Below, piece after piece: positions 10,986 through 28,743 of a stretch of DNA of 64,000 nucleotides. Both the position numbers and the translations under genes were made by a program. The notes beneath the pieces are model-generated. The model did not search any database, was not told where the DNA came from, and saw only the letters and a program-made list of their open reading frames with translations. Position 1 is the first letter of the stretch, and each line of letters begins with the position of its first letter. Location of the stretch: contig HG738139.1 of NCBI GenBank assembly GCA_000499405.2, forward strand, positions 7,526,616-7,590,615, in the 5' to 3' direction. The stretch is from Onchocerca volvulus. Lineage: Eukaryota; Nematoda; Chromadorea; Rhabditida; Onchocercidae.

Positions 10986-13183
10986 TCATACTTTCTTCTT
11001 GCCTGAAATTTTAAATCAGTTATAAGTGAATTAATTGGTGATCATTTGATAATTGAGATTTCGAGCTATTCTTCATGGATCTTTACCAGGCACATTACCA
11101 CTATGGAAACAAGAAAAGACTGAAGAATTTCTGCTTTTTAAAGTTTTGTTAGGCTCAAATAGCAGTAATCTCTTTTGTCTGAAGTAGATGTGATAAGCTA
11201 TCACAAGATCCGTTAATTAGGTAATCATAAAAGATTGTCTAAAATATACCTTTCTTGGATCCTTTCTTCTTCTTGCCTGCAAAAAAAAAAAAAAACATTG
11301 CTTAGCAGAAATACAGGAAAAAAAATTCAGGCAGAATTCTTTTGGAGAAATTATGCAAGTGAGACTTCAAGTTTTAGAACCATGTTAATAATTTAATATC
11401 TCAATCGAAAAGAAAAGAAACAAATTAATAGGGCCATTTCAACTGATTTTGCAAAAAGTGGCGAAAAAGAAAAATTAGTAGAGGGCAGAACTCTTACTTC
11501 TCTTCTTTTTCTTGGCCTTAACTTTGGAATCTGCAGATGATGCTTTGGAATCTGTTGCTGGAATCCCACTGCAATTAATTGTACTTGTATTCTTCCACTG
11601 TTTTGTTAATAAAAGTATTTCAAAGTTGTGAAATATCAATTCTTTTTTTTAAATTCTTGATTCGATATAATGTGCAAAACGAATATAAATGAGATATTTG
11701 ATAACAAAAATCAAAATGATGTTGCTTGCTTGTATTGTATTCAATGTAAACAAGATAAATAAACAAGACCTCACTGGACTGCTTGTTGGCACAACCGGTG
11801 TAGATACTGTCATTTCCTAAAATTTCGAGTAAAATGATCATAGAACTATGAATTTTTAATTTCTTGATAAGAATTTCGTCCTTATTTAGAGTTTTATCAT
11901 TATCACTTTTCGAACACCACGTTACCCTTGCAGTATGTGCATCAGTCACCGGCGAAATATTCGATACTTCTGGTTGAGATGGTTGATCCGATTTTTTTGG
12001 TGGTTCAGGTCCTGCAGATCCTGGTGCAGGAGATGAAGATAATAGCGATGAAGCTGCTGGAGAAGGTTCAGTAGAAGCAGATGATGATGGAAGCGGTTGT
12101 GGCGGTGGCTGCGCCGGTAGTTGTGGAGGTTCCGCCAGCGGTGCCAGTGGTTGTTCCGGTGAAGGTGTCGGTGGTGGTATCGGTGGCGGTTCCGGTTCCG
12201 GTGCCGGTGGCGGTGGTGGAGGCGGTGGTGGTGACGGAAGGGCTGGAGACGGTGGAATTGGTTGTTCAAGTTTAGCAGGCAGTTCTGGTACTGTGAGTTT
12301 TTTTGGTGCAATCTGCAGAAAAAAATTCTAAGCAATAATTAAACACAAAAGAAAAAGAAGATGTAACGAATTTGACTGAAAAATTCGGTTGCAAACGCTC
12401 ATCGTCTCGAGTATTGTCCAAACTTAGCATCATTTGCAGGCAGAAAACAATGTTCTTCTTGTCATGACTGCATCTTCCAAAAAGACTTGACCTATCGAAC
12501 AAGCAAAAGGTCAAGATCAAAATAAACGGCGTATTATTAGCTTAGTTTTTCGTAACAATTTGATCAAGCATTATCAACACAGCCACCTCTTCTTGCATCA
12601 CAGTGGTAGATGGCGTAACGCTCTCTGACTTCACTCCAATAGCTTCTCGTTGAAGCTAAAATAATTCAGAAATTATGAAGTAGGCTTATCTCTAAAATAT
12701 TCTCAATTGATCCATTGAAGTGGAAATTCCGGGATCATTTTTTTGAATTGCTTGTTTCATGAACTCATAATACAGTGAGAAGTTATTCGTATTGTAACAA
12801 ATAGATGAAAGCTTCATATTACAGAGGTCAAGAGATCATTGTCATCCATATCTTGAATTTGTCTCGACTCTAGGCCGAGAAATGTTCTTGAGAGAGGTTC
12901 TCACTAAATCGAATTTTATCAATTGGCTATTGGTTAGGTTAATTTTGGATGAAACCATCTAATCTTAACATGTAATGTCTCCTCGACTTTCAATAAAGTT
13001 TCAGGAATAGCTGCCACATTATCTAAAAGTTATCAACTTGATTATCAAAACAGCAGTCTCATCTAGAGATCGAGCCTAGTAAGACTGAACAAAATAAGGA
13101 CAGTTTACTTAGTTTACCTTGGTAAAGTTAAAATACGCGAAAGCTGCAACAAGCAGCAGGACAAAAATTGCAACCAACGACAT
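10986..13183 (-). CDS. signal-anchored Pro-rich protein with Lys-rich tail, unknown function
   Basis: Six exons: 13118-13183, 12587-12655, 11926-12312, 11498-11597, 11250-11276 and 10986-11002, 221 residues. Residues 1-19 form a hydrophobic segment (MSLVAIFVLLLVAAFAYF), either a signal peptide or a type II anchor. Exon 3 encodes a low-complexity region of Pro with Ala, Glu and Ser, including a run of eight prolines around residues 67-74. The C-terminus is Lys-rich (KAKKKKR, KKKKGSKKGKKKV). The last two exons are only 27 and 17 nt and both continue the Lys-rich tail. Exon 4 was started at 11597 rather than at an AG closer to the conserved part, because only this keeps the frame open. The high-GC Pro codons leave long open frames in the other frames; those are shadows. 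No family recognised. If the first segment is an anchor, the Pro/Lys part would lie on one face of a membrane. Confidence 0.7.
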
Positions 13184-14473
13184 TACATTAAACAGCAAAT
13201 ATTGCAAACAACTGTTCTGGCTATTAAAAATATATCGAATAATTGGCGGTGGAATTTTTGAACAATATTTATAGGTTCATTTGCAATTCCGAAATTCAAA
13301 CTTTCACAACTTCCAGTAAATATTCAAATTTCACAGATTCTTTCACAAATTGCTTCTTCCACAATGGCGCTGCTTTCTATCATTACAATGGTACTTTTTA
13401 TCATTTTTATCATACACTGAATGTTGTACTTATTTGTTAATAAAGTTAAATGTTTCACTGTGATCTTATTTTATCAACTTTTCAGCATATTTCAAAAGCA
13501 AATTTCTAATTCATCCGTCGAATAAACTTCTTCACTTCAATGATGAAAACAGTTTAGTTAATTAACATGAAGGGAGCGCAGATATCAGCAATATTTAGTG
13601 ATAGCGTAATCACTGATTATATTTCTCTGCTGGAGATATTGCCTGCGAAGATGGATTTAAAAGATCTTGAGATTGAATCACCTCGATTTTAATTCATATG
13701 GATCTCGTCACGTGCATGCACCTTTGCCAAAATTGCAGTTCTGCAAGAATGTCCGACAAAGTGAATGTTTCTTAAGCCAGGCTGGAATAACAAAGTTGAA
13801 CTGAGGTCAAATCATCTCTTCACCTTAGGTCATAGTACACTTAACTTTGCTTTTTCTCTACTTTTACGTATCTAATCCATGTAGATAAGCAATTCCTTGG
13901 AATATAAGTAGCATATTACCAATTCTCGACCTATCGAGCTGTCTTCTTTCTTGGGGAGGAGCGGCCGGATGAGAAATAACATGATATAATGAGAGAGAGG
14001 CTGATGCAGGAGAACGAGAAAAGAGAACTACAATGGAAGAGGGATGTTCGAGATTTCTCCCGAAAATTCTTCAGTTGTTAAAAGAGAAATGGGTGGTAAG
14101 ATGTGTATTTCGATTTCGGAGTGAGGTTGGTTATTTCGGTTTTCCGGTTGGTGGTCTGATTGGTTGATTTCGATCACGGAATTCTCGAATTATCGGTCAC
14201 TTCTCTTCGTTCTCTGATGCCATTAATTCTTGAATTGATAATTTGTGCGATAATTGCTCTGATAATTTCCTTCCAATCACATTAAAACCCGAACTATTTC
14301 TCTGTTATTCTTATTGATTTTAAGGCAGATTTAGTCAAATTCTTCTTGATTGCCTTTCTATGAAGCTGTGATGTTTAGCATTATCGAAATCAGATATCAT
14401 GATAATTTTACAGCTGCGTTTGCTCATATTTTACTCCCTATGGAGCAACATTTCCTTTATTTTTTTCAGATCG
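13184..14473. promoter_or_regulatory. divergent intergenic region
   Basis: Lies between the start codons of the Pro-rich gene (minus) and the acidic gene (plus). A less AT-rich, GA-rich segment at about 13950-14120 is the likeliest promoter/5'UTR part. No supported coding exon; an open frame at 13243-13440 looks like chance. Confidence 0.45.
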
Positions 14474-16752
14474 ATGACAGCACCATCATCGGACGCTTAT
14501 CTGAATCCATTTACAAATGCTAACTTTTATAGCAATGCTTATCCAATAGACCTATCACTTCAGAATCAAGCGAAGCATCATTGTTTCGGAGAAAATGTGC
14601 AATCAAATGTCACCACAGATACGGTATTTTGGTTCAGTTTTTGCACCCCTTATAGAATTTATCATCTTGCTTGAATAGGAAGTATTCAAAACATTTGCGA
14701 GATCTTTATTCATCTGAAATATTGCTCACAGGCAGAGATGTCCAAAAAAAAAGTGCAGGAATTGGATGAAAATTAATAGGATCTCCTTTGAAATCTCTCT
14801 CATTCGCCTTGATCTCCCAATGAATAAAGTTTTAATTTGAACATTCGGTGCAGCTAATTATTTGATTTGTTAACATCACTACGTAGGAGGAATAGAAATT
14901 TACATTTTCATTCGTTTCCCAGTTCTCTCAATTTTTTTTAATATTATATTCATCTTATATCCATTTATATTATATTCCCTTTTCCCTTTCAATCTCTCCC
15001 CCTTTTGATATATATTTATAATGGCCATGTCTATTAGGAGATTGCTCATATTCATACTATGAAATCTCTATGACATTATTTCAGGTCGAAATGGAGATTA
15101 ATGAGGAGCATGGAATAGCATTTGAGCAAAAAAATTGCCCAGATCTACACACTGGAAGTTTGAAAAATAATTATCGAAAACGTCGTTCACTTTGCGAAGT
15201 AGGCTTTTTCTGAAATGTAAATGAACTTTGCTGATGCATATCTCTGAATTAATGTGCACTGAATTCATTAGTCGCAACTTTCCCATGAAATTCATTGATA
15301 ATTCTTTCCCGCTGAATGCTTTACCATTTCGAAACAAAAATTTTTATTTTACAGCATACATCACTAAGTAGTTAAGCAAAAGATGAACCTGAGCATTTTG
15401 GATTGAATCATTATTCGATAAAACTGTATGGTAAAAAAATAGCGAAAAAACTGTCTCGAAAAATTCGTAAGTTGCAATTTTAACTGCATAGTGATATGCG
15501 CTGTATAAATAACAATTATTTATAGAATGATGCGCCGCTGTGTAAACGAAGAATGGAAAAAGTTAGTGCTCGTTTAGAAAATTTCCACATATCAGGCGAT
15601 CCTGGTCCGTCGGTGTTGGATTCCAAGGATAGGTATCTATTTTTCAGCATAATTTTTCTATCATTAAATAGGAGTGCACTATCATTCTAAATTTTTGGGA
15701 ACCTTATTTCTTATCAGGATTTTCTGTTCATTGTCGTCAGAGGTTATTCCCATCGTAGCGATGTTGTTCTTGAAATATGACCAGCAACTTTTCAGACAAG
15801 TTTTACTATTTATTTTTTCATGATTTAGTGACTCAGATGATACTGGTGAAGAAGATATCGAAGAAGATGATGCATTGCTGATTCTAGATGAAAGGTTACG
15901 GAAGTATATCGAGCAAGAATTTAAGACGCCACCTATTACAATTGACAAGTGCTTTTTTCAATATTTCGCCAAGTTATTTGCAAGTCTTCATTTTTTTCTT
16001 TTTTTCTTTTTTTTTTTTTTTTTTGTAAGACACCTTGTTCTTGTTCTTGTCAGTATGAAGTATTTCTTTACTATTTTTGCTTTCAACGTCGTATGAATTT
16101 CACGAACATAGGTTGTTGCATGTACCTACTCATTTACGTCTTTAGACTTCTCTATTTCATTTCTCATCTCGTTCCTAAGTCACCGAATCTAAATTATCAC
16201 TTAGACTTTTATTAGGAAACATGTAAAACTAGCTATGACCAGTCTAATGAAGACTTTTAAATCGATTATTTTTCGGAATTGTACTTATCCAATTTTTTTT
16301 CTTTTTTTATTTTTTTTTAAATAGCGCTTCTGAAAATTCGAAAATCCTTAAACTTTTGAATTTATCTTTCCAGTTCTTTATCCATGGCTGTAGTACCTTA
16401 TGTGCCGCCCATATCTTATGATAATCCAGCGATGATTGGACGGATCAAAGAAATTGATGCTGAAGATGCAATAGAATACGTGTCCAATGATAATGGTAAA
16501 AATTAATTTTCTAATTTTCAGTAGGTAGTTTTCGGATATTTCTAAAAGCGAAGAATATTGCTTTGGATGTAGATGCTATTTTTCTTTTTAGGTTTGGTTA
16601 CATTCCCAGATGATACACACACAATAGAATCGGAGAGTCACTCGAATGAGATGATTACCCGGAGCGCTAATTCGTCGTTTTCCATAATGAATATTACGGA
16701 AATAGGTACTATTGTACAGGATAATGCTGATATGGAAATCGATGGTTCATAG
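14474..16752 (+). CDS. acidic protein of unknown function
   Basis: Six exons: 14474-14623, 15085-15198, 15526-15632, 15829-15948, 16374-16495 and 16592-16752, 257 residues, all GT-AG and in frame. The start is the first ATG after a TTTTTTCAG acceptor. Features in order: a polar N-terminus rich in Asn, Ser and Tyr; a basic patch NNYRKRRSLCE then LCKRRMEKVSARLENF; a strongly acidic stretch SDDTGEEDIEEDD; LLILDERLRKYIEQEF, likely a helix; a Pro/Tyr segment MAVVPYVPPISYDNP; and a polar C-terminus. No signal peptide or membrane segment, so probably nuclear or cytosolic. The order (basic helix, acidic patch, Pro segment) loosely recalls small regulators such as CCDC117, but I cannot assign it. Confidence 0.75.
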
Positions 16753-19007
16753 TTGGATTATTTCTTAATTTTATTGTTCATACTTGCTGTATATTAACTG
16801 ATTTTATTGGTAATTACAAAGAAGCATTTTCCGCTCTATGAGATTAGTTTTTCTTCCAGTATTATTAAATCTCATGTTAATTAAATTTTTAATCAACTTG
16901 TATCATTTTTTGTTTTCCTTACCTAATAAGTAAGCAATTATTTTTTTTCTTTTTTTGTAATGCTGGTTTCTAGAAGCGGGCTTTAAAAATCAATGATTGA
17001 AAAGTTATTTGATGCTAGTTTATTTCACTTTATGTTGAATGGAAGTGTCATCTCTCTTAGAATGTTGTTCAACGTTTTATTCATAATTTTTTGAATTAGT
17101 TTTGTTCATTTTTCTCCCGCTTTTCATTTGTTTTTTTTTCTTGTTAAATTATGAAAAATTGTTTATATCTCTATATGAACTTCATGGCCTTCTTTTTTCC
17201 ATTTTTTACAATTTATTGTAAAAATAAGATAAACTTGAACCATATCTATTCTGCTCATAACTGCCTTTTTCCCGATTTAGTCAATTTAAAAGAATAAACT
17301 TCAATTATATTTGTTTCGATTGTATTACATGGCACACATATCGATGGTGCTTGAAATTATAAATGCTCAGTGCTATTCTTTCAATTCTTCTCATAACACA
17401 GTCTTGATATGATATATGTAAGTTGTAATATTGTACAGGTTTACTTATCAGATTGTCGTTGTTCAAGTAGGTCTTTATTTTTTTCTAGTGATCAAGCAAA
17501 TTTTTACTTTTTTCTGATGGGAAACAGGTTTTTTTAAGTCTCTCAAAATTATATCGGTAACTACATTATTAAATTTCTGTAAATTCATTTCGAAAATTCA
17601 TTTTTAGTATCATTTTGGGAAATAATTTTTTACGGAAGTTTTATAAGCTCGAACCAGATGTATAAATCATTGTGGAAAATGAGATATTTTTATAACATCT
17701 GTCTCTTATAATTCGGGATGGAAATAATCTGGAGCGATGAGAATCGTTTTTCGAGTCGTTGCGTGTAACGAATCTACTACTGTCAGTGAGAATTGGAAAA
17801 AACTTAAATACCTGATTTATTGATTTGGATTGAATTACTCCTTTTGCGGTCGTTTTTCAATTCGATGTGATCCTTTCACATGATGATTTCAATATGATTA
17901 TTCCTGAACTGTAGGTCTGTTGAAGGTTGACTAGCATTGTGCCTTCGATTCACTGGCTGTTCTTTCTGGTTCTGACTTTTCTCTGCGATTTCCTTCAATT
18001 AAGTTGTAGATAAATGTCAAGAAGTGTTGCTAGCACCAGATTCTTTTAGATTGATGTATCGTGTAGAGATTACGAATTCCACAAATTTTAGTGTCAAAGC
18101 TTTTTTTTCTGATACTCGTAGTGACCGGGAAATATCGTAGAAATGAGAGCTAACAGAGATTGCTGGTCGAGTTCCATTGATATACGATCAGTATAGCTTT
18201 ACTTACCATTATCGATTTAAATCTTGATTTCTCGAGAAACAGCTGTTATTTGAGATTTCCACTTTGAAATATTCCCTTTTTATTATGAAAAAAATGAGAT
18301 TGTATTTATATTTTCTGAGTGAAATTTCAATCTGATCATTTGGTTATATGATTCCTTGTTGATAATATCATATCAATTTTTTATTAGAAATATTCTGTTT
18401 ATTCTGAAAATATTTCGATGATTCATTACCTCTAAACTGATTGAGAGAGAATGAAGATTTTCGTCTGAGTTCATGAATATAAGGTAATAAGATTATTGTA
18501 TAAGCAGAAATTCTCTACGACATAATCATAATCATAGAGGAGTGGTACTCATTTATCTCAATAAATATTTTCCCAGGTTATTTCGCAGTGGCTGGCCGAT
18601 TTCGTCTAATTTGCATCTGATTGAAATAATTGTTGAAAATTTTAGGAGCGAAGAGAAGTTGAGAACGGAATTTACATAATGGATGTATGTGAGGAGGATA
18701 TAGTTAAATATGAGACTTCCATTTTCCAAAATTTCTTTCCAATGAAAAGGAATTTCTTTCAAAAAGAGAATTTGTTGAGTATTTGAAAAGTTTGTTTTGA
18801 CCTCCAGAATGACCCGGTCAATCGTTCTGAGTGAATCAGAGAAAGCCTAACGATTTACTTTTCCAGGTGGATACTTCCGTTCTATCGATTAATTTGATCT
18901 ATAGGGATGCTGTTTATCCCTAGTTTGCTCTATTTCATTCGGAAAGGAGAAAAAAGGAATTAATCATAAAATCACTTCACATCTTTGGCAGGCAAAAGAA
19001 GGCAATA
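16753..19007. other. intergenic stretch upstream of the CK1 array
   Basis: 2.25 kb without a supported gene. AATAAA at 17293-17298 could end the acidic-protein transcript. Open frames here (for example minus 18553-18762) lack family features. A TTTGGCAG acceptor ends at 18991, 16 bases before the next start codon. Confidence 0.5.
18984..18991 (+). promoter_or_regulatory. candidate trans-splice acceptor before CK1 gene 1
   Basis: TTTGGCAG ends 16 bases before the ATG at 19008. Nematode mRNAs commonly receive a spliced leader just upstream of the start, so this is either a trans-splice site or the end of a 5'UTR intron. Confidence 0.4.
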
Positions 19008-21889
<2,882 letters not shown>

Positions 21890-23588
21890 TTGACGGCTTA
21901 AAAAATTGTGTTTAGTCCATAGAATAGATTTTTACTAATTTGCTTTTCAGTTGAGATAGTCTTAAATGTTTAAAGAGCATATTTTTGTTGTATAAATGTT
22001 TGTACTTCATTTTTTGAAAAACCATGTGATAGATTACTATATTTGTTTATTGAGAAATGCCATTCTAAAATTCTGTAGTCAGTCCAGAAAAATTGAAGTT
22101 AAAGACTTATATGCAAGACAAGAAATAAGGTGGTGTGATGCATCTTTTCAATTTATTTTTGAATCGTAAGAATTAGTACATAATTATGGAATGAGAGGAG
22201 ATTGCAAAATCTTCGTATTACTGATTAATATTAGGGTATAAGTTCTTTTGAAACTTTCCGGCATATTGCATGTGGCATGAATTTTTATTTCTGATTTTTT
22301 TGCAATGAACTATTTTTAGGACCAATTATAATTGTTGATCGGTTCTGGACATCAAATTCTTGTATTATATTATCTTTCTCTACCTCGGCTTTTTGTTGAT
22401 TATTTTATATGAATACAGGGTGATGATGATTGTGATTTACTTTTTACTTTTTGCCATTTTTGCATTCATTTTGCAATCTCGCTTTAAAATTGTATTGCTT
22501 TTTATCATTATTTGATCAAATCTTGTCTCTCATATTTTCTTAACTGATTCGGGATTCCATCTCAGATATATAAATCGAAGTTGTATAGCGAATGAGATAG
22601 CAACCTTTCATAAAAAATAGTCGAAAATTACGAATGAATGAAAATCCTGTTTGAATAGTAATTTCATTGTTCTTTCATTGATCATTGTGACTGATTTAGA
22701 ATTTATGATTATTTCATTGTAAGAAACATATTCCTGAAAGAGCAAAAAACAAAACAATTTTTCATGTGTTACATATCAATTCCTGCATTCAATAAAAAAT
22801 ATCAATCCCTTCCTCAAGTTAGAGTGACAAATTTGAACTTGTCCAAATATCAGTAAATCTGACATATTTATAAAGCCTTATCACAATACAGAGAAAGTGT
22901 TTCTTGCGAATAATCGAAATAATCTCACGGCATAACGGAGAGGTATATTTCGCGAATGAGCGCAGACTTTTCATTTGCGTCTTAAATAATTCTCTTATGC
23001 TGTTTTCCCGAGATATTCCGAGTGTTTCTTGTATTGCGTAATACACTTGAGCAACTAGCAACATTGCCTATATCACTCTTCATGTTTGATAAATCAGTAA
23101 ATCAATTTTACAATGTTTCTGAATAAAATATTGTATTGAAGTGATAGTAATTAGCAGATATGGGTATCGAGAACGGTTCTCTGAATAATATCGTGAAAAA
23201 TTAAAAAGAAGCGTATATTGCTTGTTTTCTCATTTTCCGTTCCCATTGGGGAAGAAAAATGTGAATCTAAGAGCGATACGTATGTATGTATACTACGGAC
23301 ATGAATGGATCAAAATGAGCTATAATGAATGAAAAACGAACGAACTTGATTGTTTAGCATCTCATCGGTTGACGTTATAAAGTTTGGATTTGTCCGACAA
23401 AAGTTTGTCTTTAAGTTCACAGCGAAACAGTCTGAGCTCTGAATGTAAAGTATAGGTTGGGGGAATGGCATTCATCCTGCTGTGTTTGTGTCGACATCTG
23501 TCACAAATATACAGAGTTGGATAAACAATATTAAAGTACACTCCCTAAGATACAAGACTAGAGGAGTTTGTTTAATTCCGGCTGAAGA

Positions 23589-23716
23589 ATAAATCCAATA
23601 TTATTTTATCAAAAGAAAAATGAATCCAAATATCATTTTATGAGAATAAAAATGAATCCATAATTACGTTATCGGAAGAAAAATTGAATCGAAATATCAC
23701 TTTATCAATACAAAAT
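23589..23716. repeat. 32-bp minisatellite, about four copies
   Basis: Four diverged units of about 32 bp, recognisable by the word TGAATCCAAATATCATTTTATC and its variants beginning near 23589, 23621, 23653 and 23685. It lies about 1 kb upstream of kin-19. Confidence 0.75.
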
Positions 23717-24742
23717 GCTTCAATATTGCTGCAATCATTTTGGCAGAATGAGACCATCATCCACCATCGAATAGACTAACTCTATTCTGTAGAATAGAAG
23801 GGATTTAGCTTTTGACTCAGCTTTGCAAAGATCGTCCACAAACAGAAGAGTCGTGACCTTTCACCTTCCCCGATACACCGTGACACTTTTCATGTTGCCG
23901 CTCCTCGTTGCATGCTACACTGCGTTGCGGCTGCGTTGCGCGTTGTTAAGTGCTATTGATGTGATTGGGTCTTATCACAGTTTGGGATTTCTAAAGCCGT
24001 GATTGGAAGGGAAAGTATTGCAAACTTCGAGTTGGAAAAGCGTAGTTGCTCGGTGGGTTGCGTAAAAGAAGTTAGCGTGAAATGCGTGACCCCAGTCTTT
24101 CACTAATTTTTTTCAGTGAAGGATGTTTGATTTTACAATTCATAAGGAAATGGGGCATCTTTTCTAGTTTAGACTGTGTGACTAATTAAGTTTACTAGTG
24201 ATGAAAAAGAGTTATCTTTCGTGGATTTATAGGTGCGACTAATAAGTTTTGGAATTTCCGTAATTTTGATTTTTCTTGAATTATAAGGCGAAGGAGGAAG
24301 ATCACAATCTTCCTTCCCATTTTTTTAGCTGATACTTATTTTTCCAATATGTAAGATAAGATAAGAACAAACTTTTCATTAGTTAGCAGTTTCACACAAA
24401 GTTGCTAAGTTAGAGGAATGAATGGTATTTTTTCTTGAGGACAAGATGTAGTGATAATTAGAAGTTTAGATCGTAATTTGAAAAAAAGTACCATTTCAAG
24501 ATTCATTGATTTGATTTTTTCTGAGATTATTGCCCTCTTCTGAGCTGAAATAAAATTATTTAAAGTCTAGATCTACTTATTGTAATAGTTTTATGAGATT
24601 CTCTCAAAGACTTTGGCCTGAAACTGCATTTCATTATTCACCGATGAGATCATTACTCTCATCACTCATTTAAGATGCAGAATGAGCTTCACGCTCTATA
24701 TAAAATGCATTCAGATTTAACAAAAAATTTAATCATTTATCA

Positions 24743-24748
24743 TTTCAG
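24743..24748 (+). promoter_or_regulatory. candidate trans-splice acceptor of kin-19
   Basis: TTTCAG directly precedes the nine-base leader of the kin-19 coding region. This is the usual nematode spliced-leader acceptor consensus. A 5'UTR intron would look the same. Confidence 0.5.
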
Positions 24749-24756
24749 GCCCGGAA

Positions 24757-27216
<2,460 letters not shown>

Positions 27217-28743
27217 GAGAAAAAGCATTAATTGCTGGAAGCATTACATTTATTAAAGTGACGTTCACAAAAGTTTTGTCTAAATTTTCTTCTCAAAGTC
27301 ATCCTTTTCTGACGTTTTCTATGCGTAGAATATAGAATTATTTCCCATGACTTTATAAATACATCAATCTCTTCTATAATTCTATGATCAAAAAAATAAA
27401 TATTTCTAGAAAAATTGAATTTAAGATTACTCTGCGAATTCGATTTTGTTGTCGTTCATTTAATGAGGGACTGCTCTGACTGGTTGTGTGACAATCTTTT
27501 TAAGGAAGTATTTTGTATAAAAGCTCAATTGAATTGCATTTTCTTCTTGATACAAGATAATGTTTTCAACTGAGCTGCAGACATCATTTATTTAAATGCA
27601 GATAACATAGGATGATTATTTTTCAATAACAGTTTTGAAGATTTTTTTCTTAATAAAAATCGATTAAATTTGGTTTAGATTAAAATTTGGAGAATATTTT
27701 GATTATGTACAGGACGTATATGCCTCGATTGTGTGATTAATTTTGAAAATCTTTGTTTTTATTCTTTTCTCCAGATTTTATTTGATGAGGAGAAGGCTAT
27801 ATAAAGTCTCTTGCAGCCAATTGAAATAATTGGAAATTAGCTTTGAGACAATTTTTGTATGCAAGTGGAAATTATTTGTGAAATAACTTTGTGGAATTAT
27901 TTGTCATTTGAAAAACAAAAAATGTTTCATTTATCGTGTATGTTATAACTGAATAGATATCAATCTTTCTCCAAACTTTTTCTATGAATGGATACATGTT
28001 ATTGTGTCAGGAGTTCATTGATTGTCTTATAAAAAGTGTGGAATATAATTCATTTCTTGATGCTAAAATAATAGAGTTTAAGCATAAGCAGTTATCTACC
28101 TTTCTGACTGGTCGTAGGCAAGATTGTGTTGGGATGGTCAATACACATGGTTGGAACCTAAGCTCATATAGAATGGAACATGATGATGATAAGTAACGAT
28201 GTTAGGATATTTTGTAATGTCTTGCAATATGTACACGATTTTTCGAAGAGATCAGTGAATATTTAGCCTATGTTTGATACACTTATTTCATATAATTTGT
28301 GAAGCTGGTGTCGTGTCTTAGACTCTCCAGTCTCAGGGTGTTGATGTAATGGTTTTTGTTGGAAAAATAATAGGGAAATTTTTATGCAGAGATACTCGGA
28401 ACCAATAAGATATCATATTTCACTTAGGAGATAAATTATTATTATTTCAAGGAAATGAAATGGCTAATGAGTGAATTCTCCTTACAGAAAATGTATTGAT
28501 AGTAAACTTCCATCGCAGCAAAGAAAATAAAGTTGTTTCATTGTTTCAGTCTTAAATTTTACGAATCCTACTAACTATTAGTTATCCACAATAATTATTC
28601 AGATGATCTTTTTTGCTGTGGTTGTTTATTTTCATAAGTACGGATTTTGCATACGAAGAAAATCAGTCATGTTTAATTTTTTTGCAGTCAATTGAAAACC
28701 TTATTTACGCATTTTCAGTTCCGAAGTCTATTTCCTGTTTTTA
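27217..28743. other. intergenic stretch between kin-19 and the pseudokinase
   Basis: AT-rich, no supported gene. Contains the kin-19 polyadenylation signal. A TTTTCAG acceptor ends at 28718, 25 bases before the pseudokinase ATG. The open frame at 27984-28196 has no domain features. Confidence 0.5.
27395..27400 (+). terminator. kin-19 polyadenylation signal
   Basis: AATAAA about 180 bases downstream of the kin-19 stop codon and the first canonical signal after it. Confidence 0.6.

Larger units (their letters stand above)
21890..24756. other. intergenic region with likely kin-19 promoter
   Basis: 2.9 kb without a supported gene. It holds a 32-bp minisatellite (listed separately) and a locally GC-richer segment at about 23860-24070 with repeated GCGTTGCG words, the best promoter candidate. 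A TTTCAG acceptor ends at 24748, nine bases before the kin-19 ATG. The minus-strand open frame at 22819-23064 has no family features. Confidence 0.5.

Noticed and set aside
11946..12335. His-rich 129-codon minus-strand frame and the Val-rich plus-strand frame at 12081-12275
   Set aside because: Both are shadows of the Pro-rich exon; only the Pro frame joins the flanking exons in phase.
22819..23064. 81-codon minus-strand frame between CK1 copies
   Set aside because: No domain features, no splice partners, AT-driven composition.
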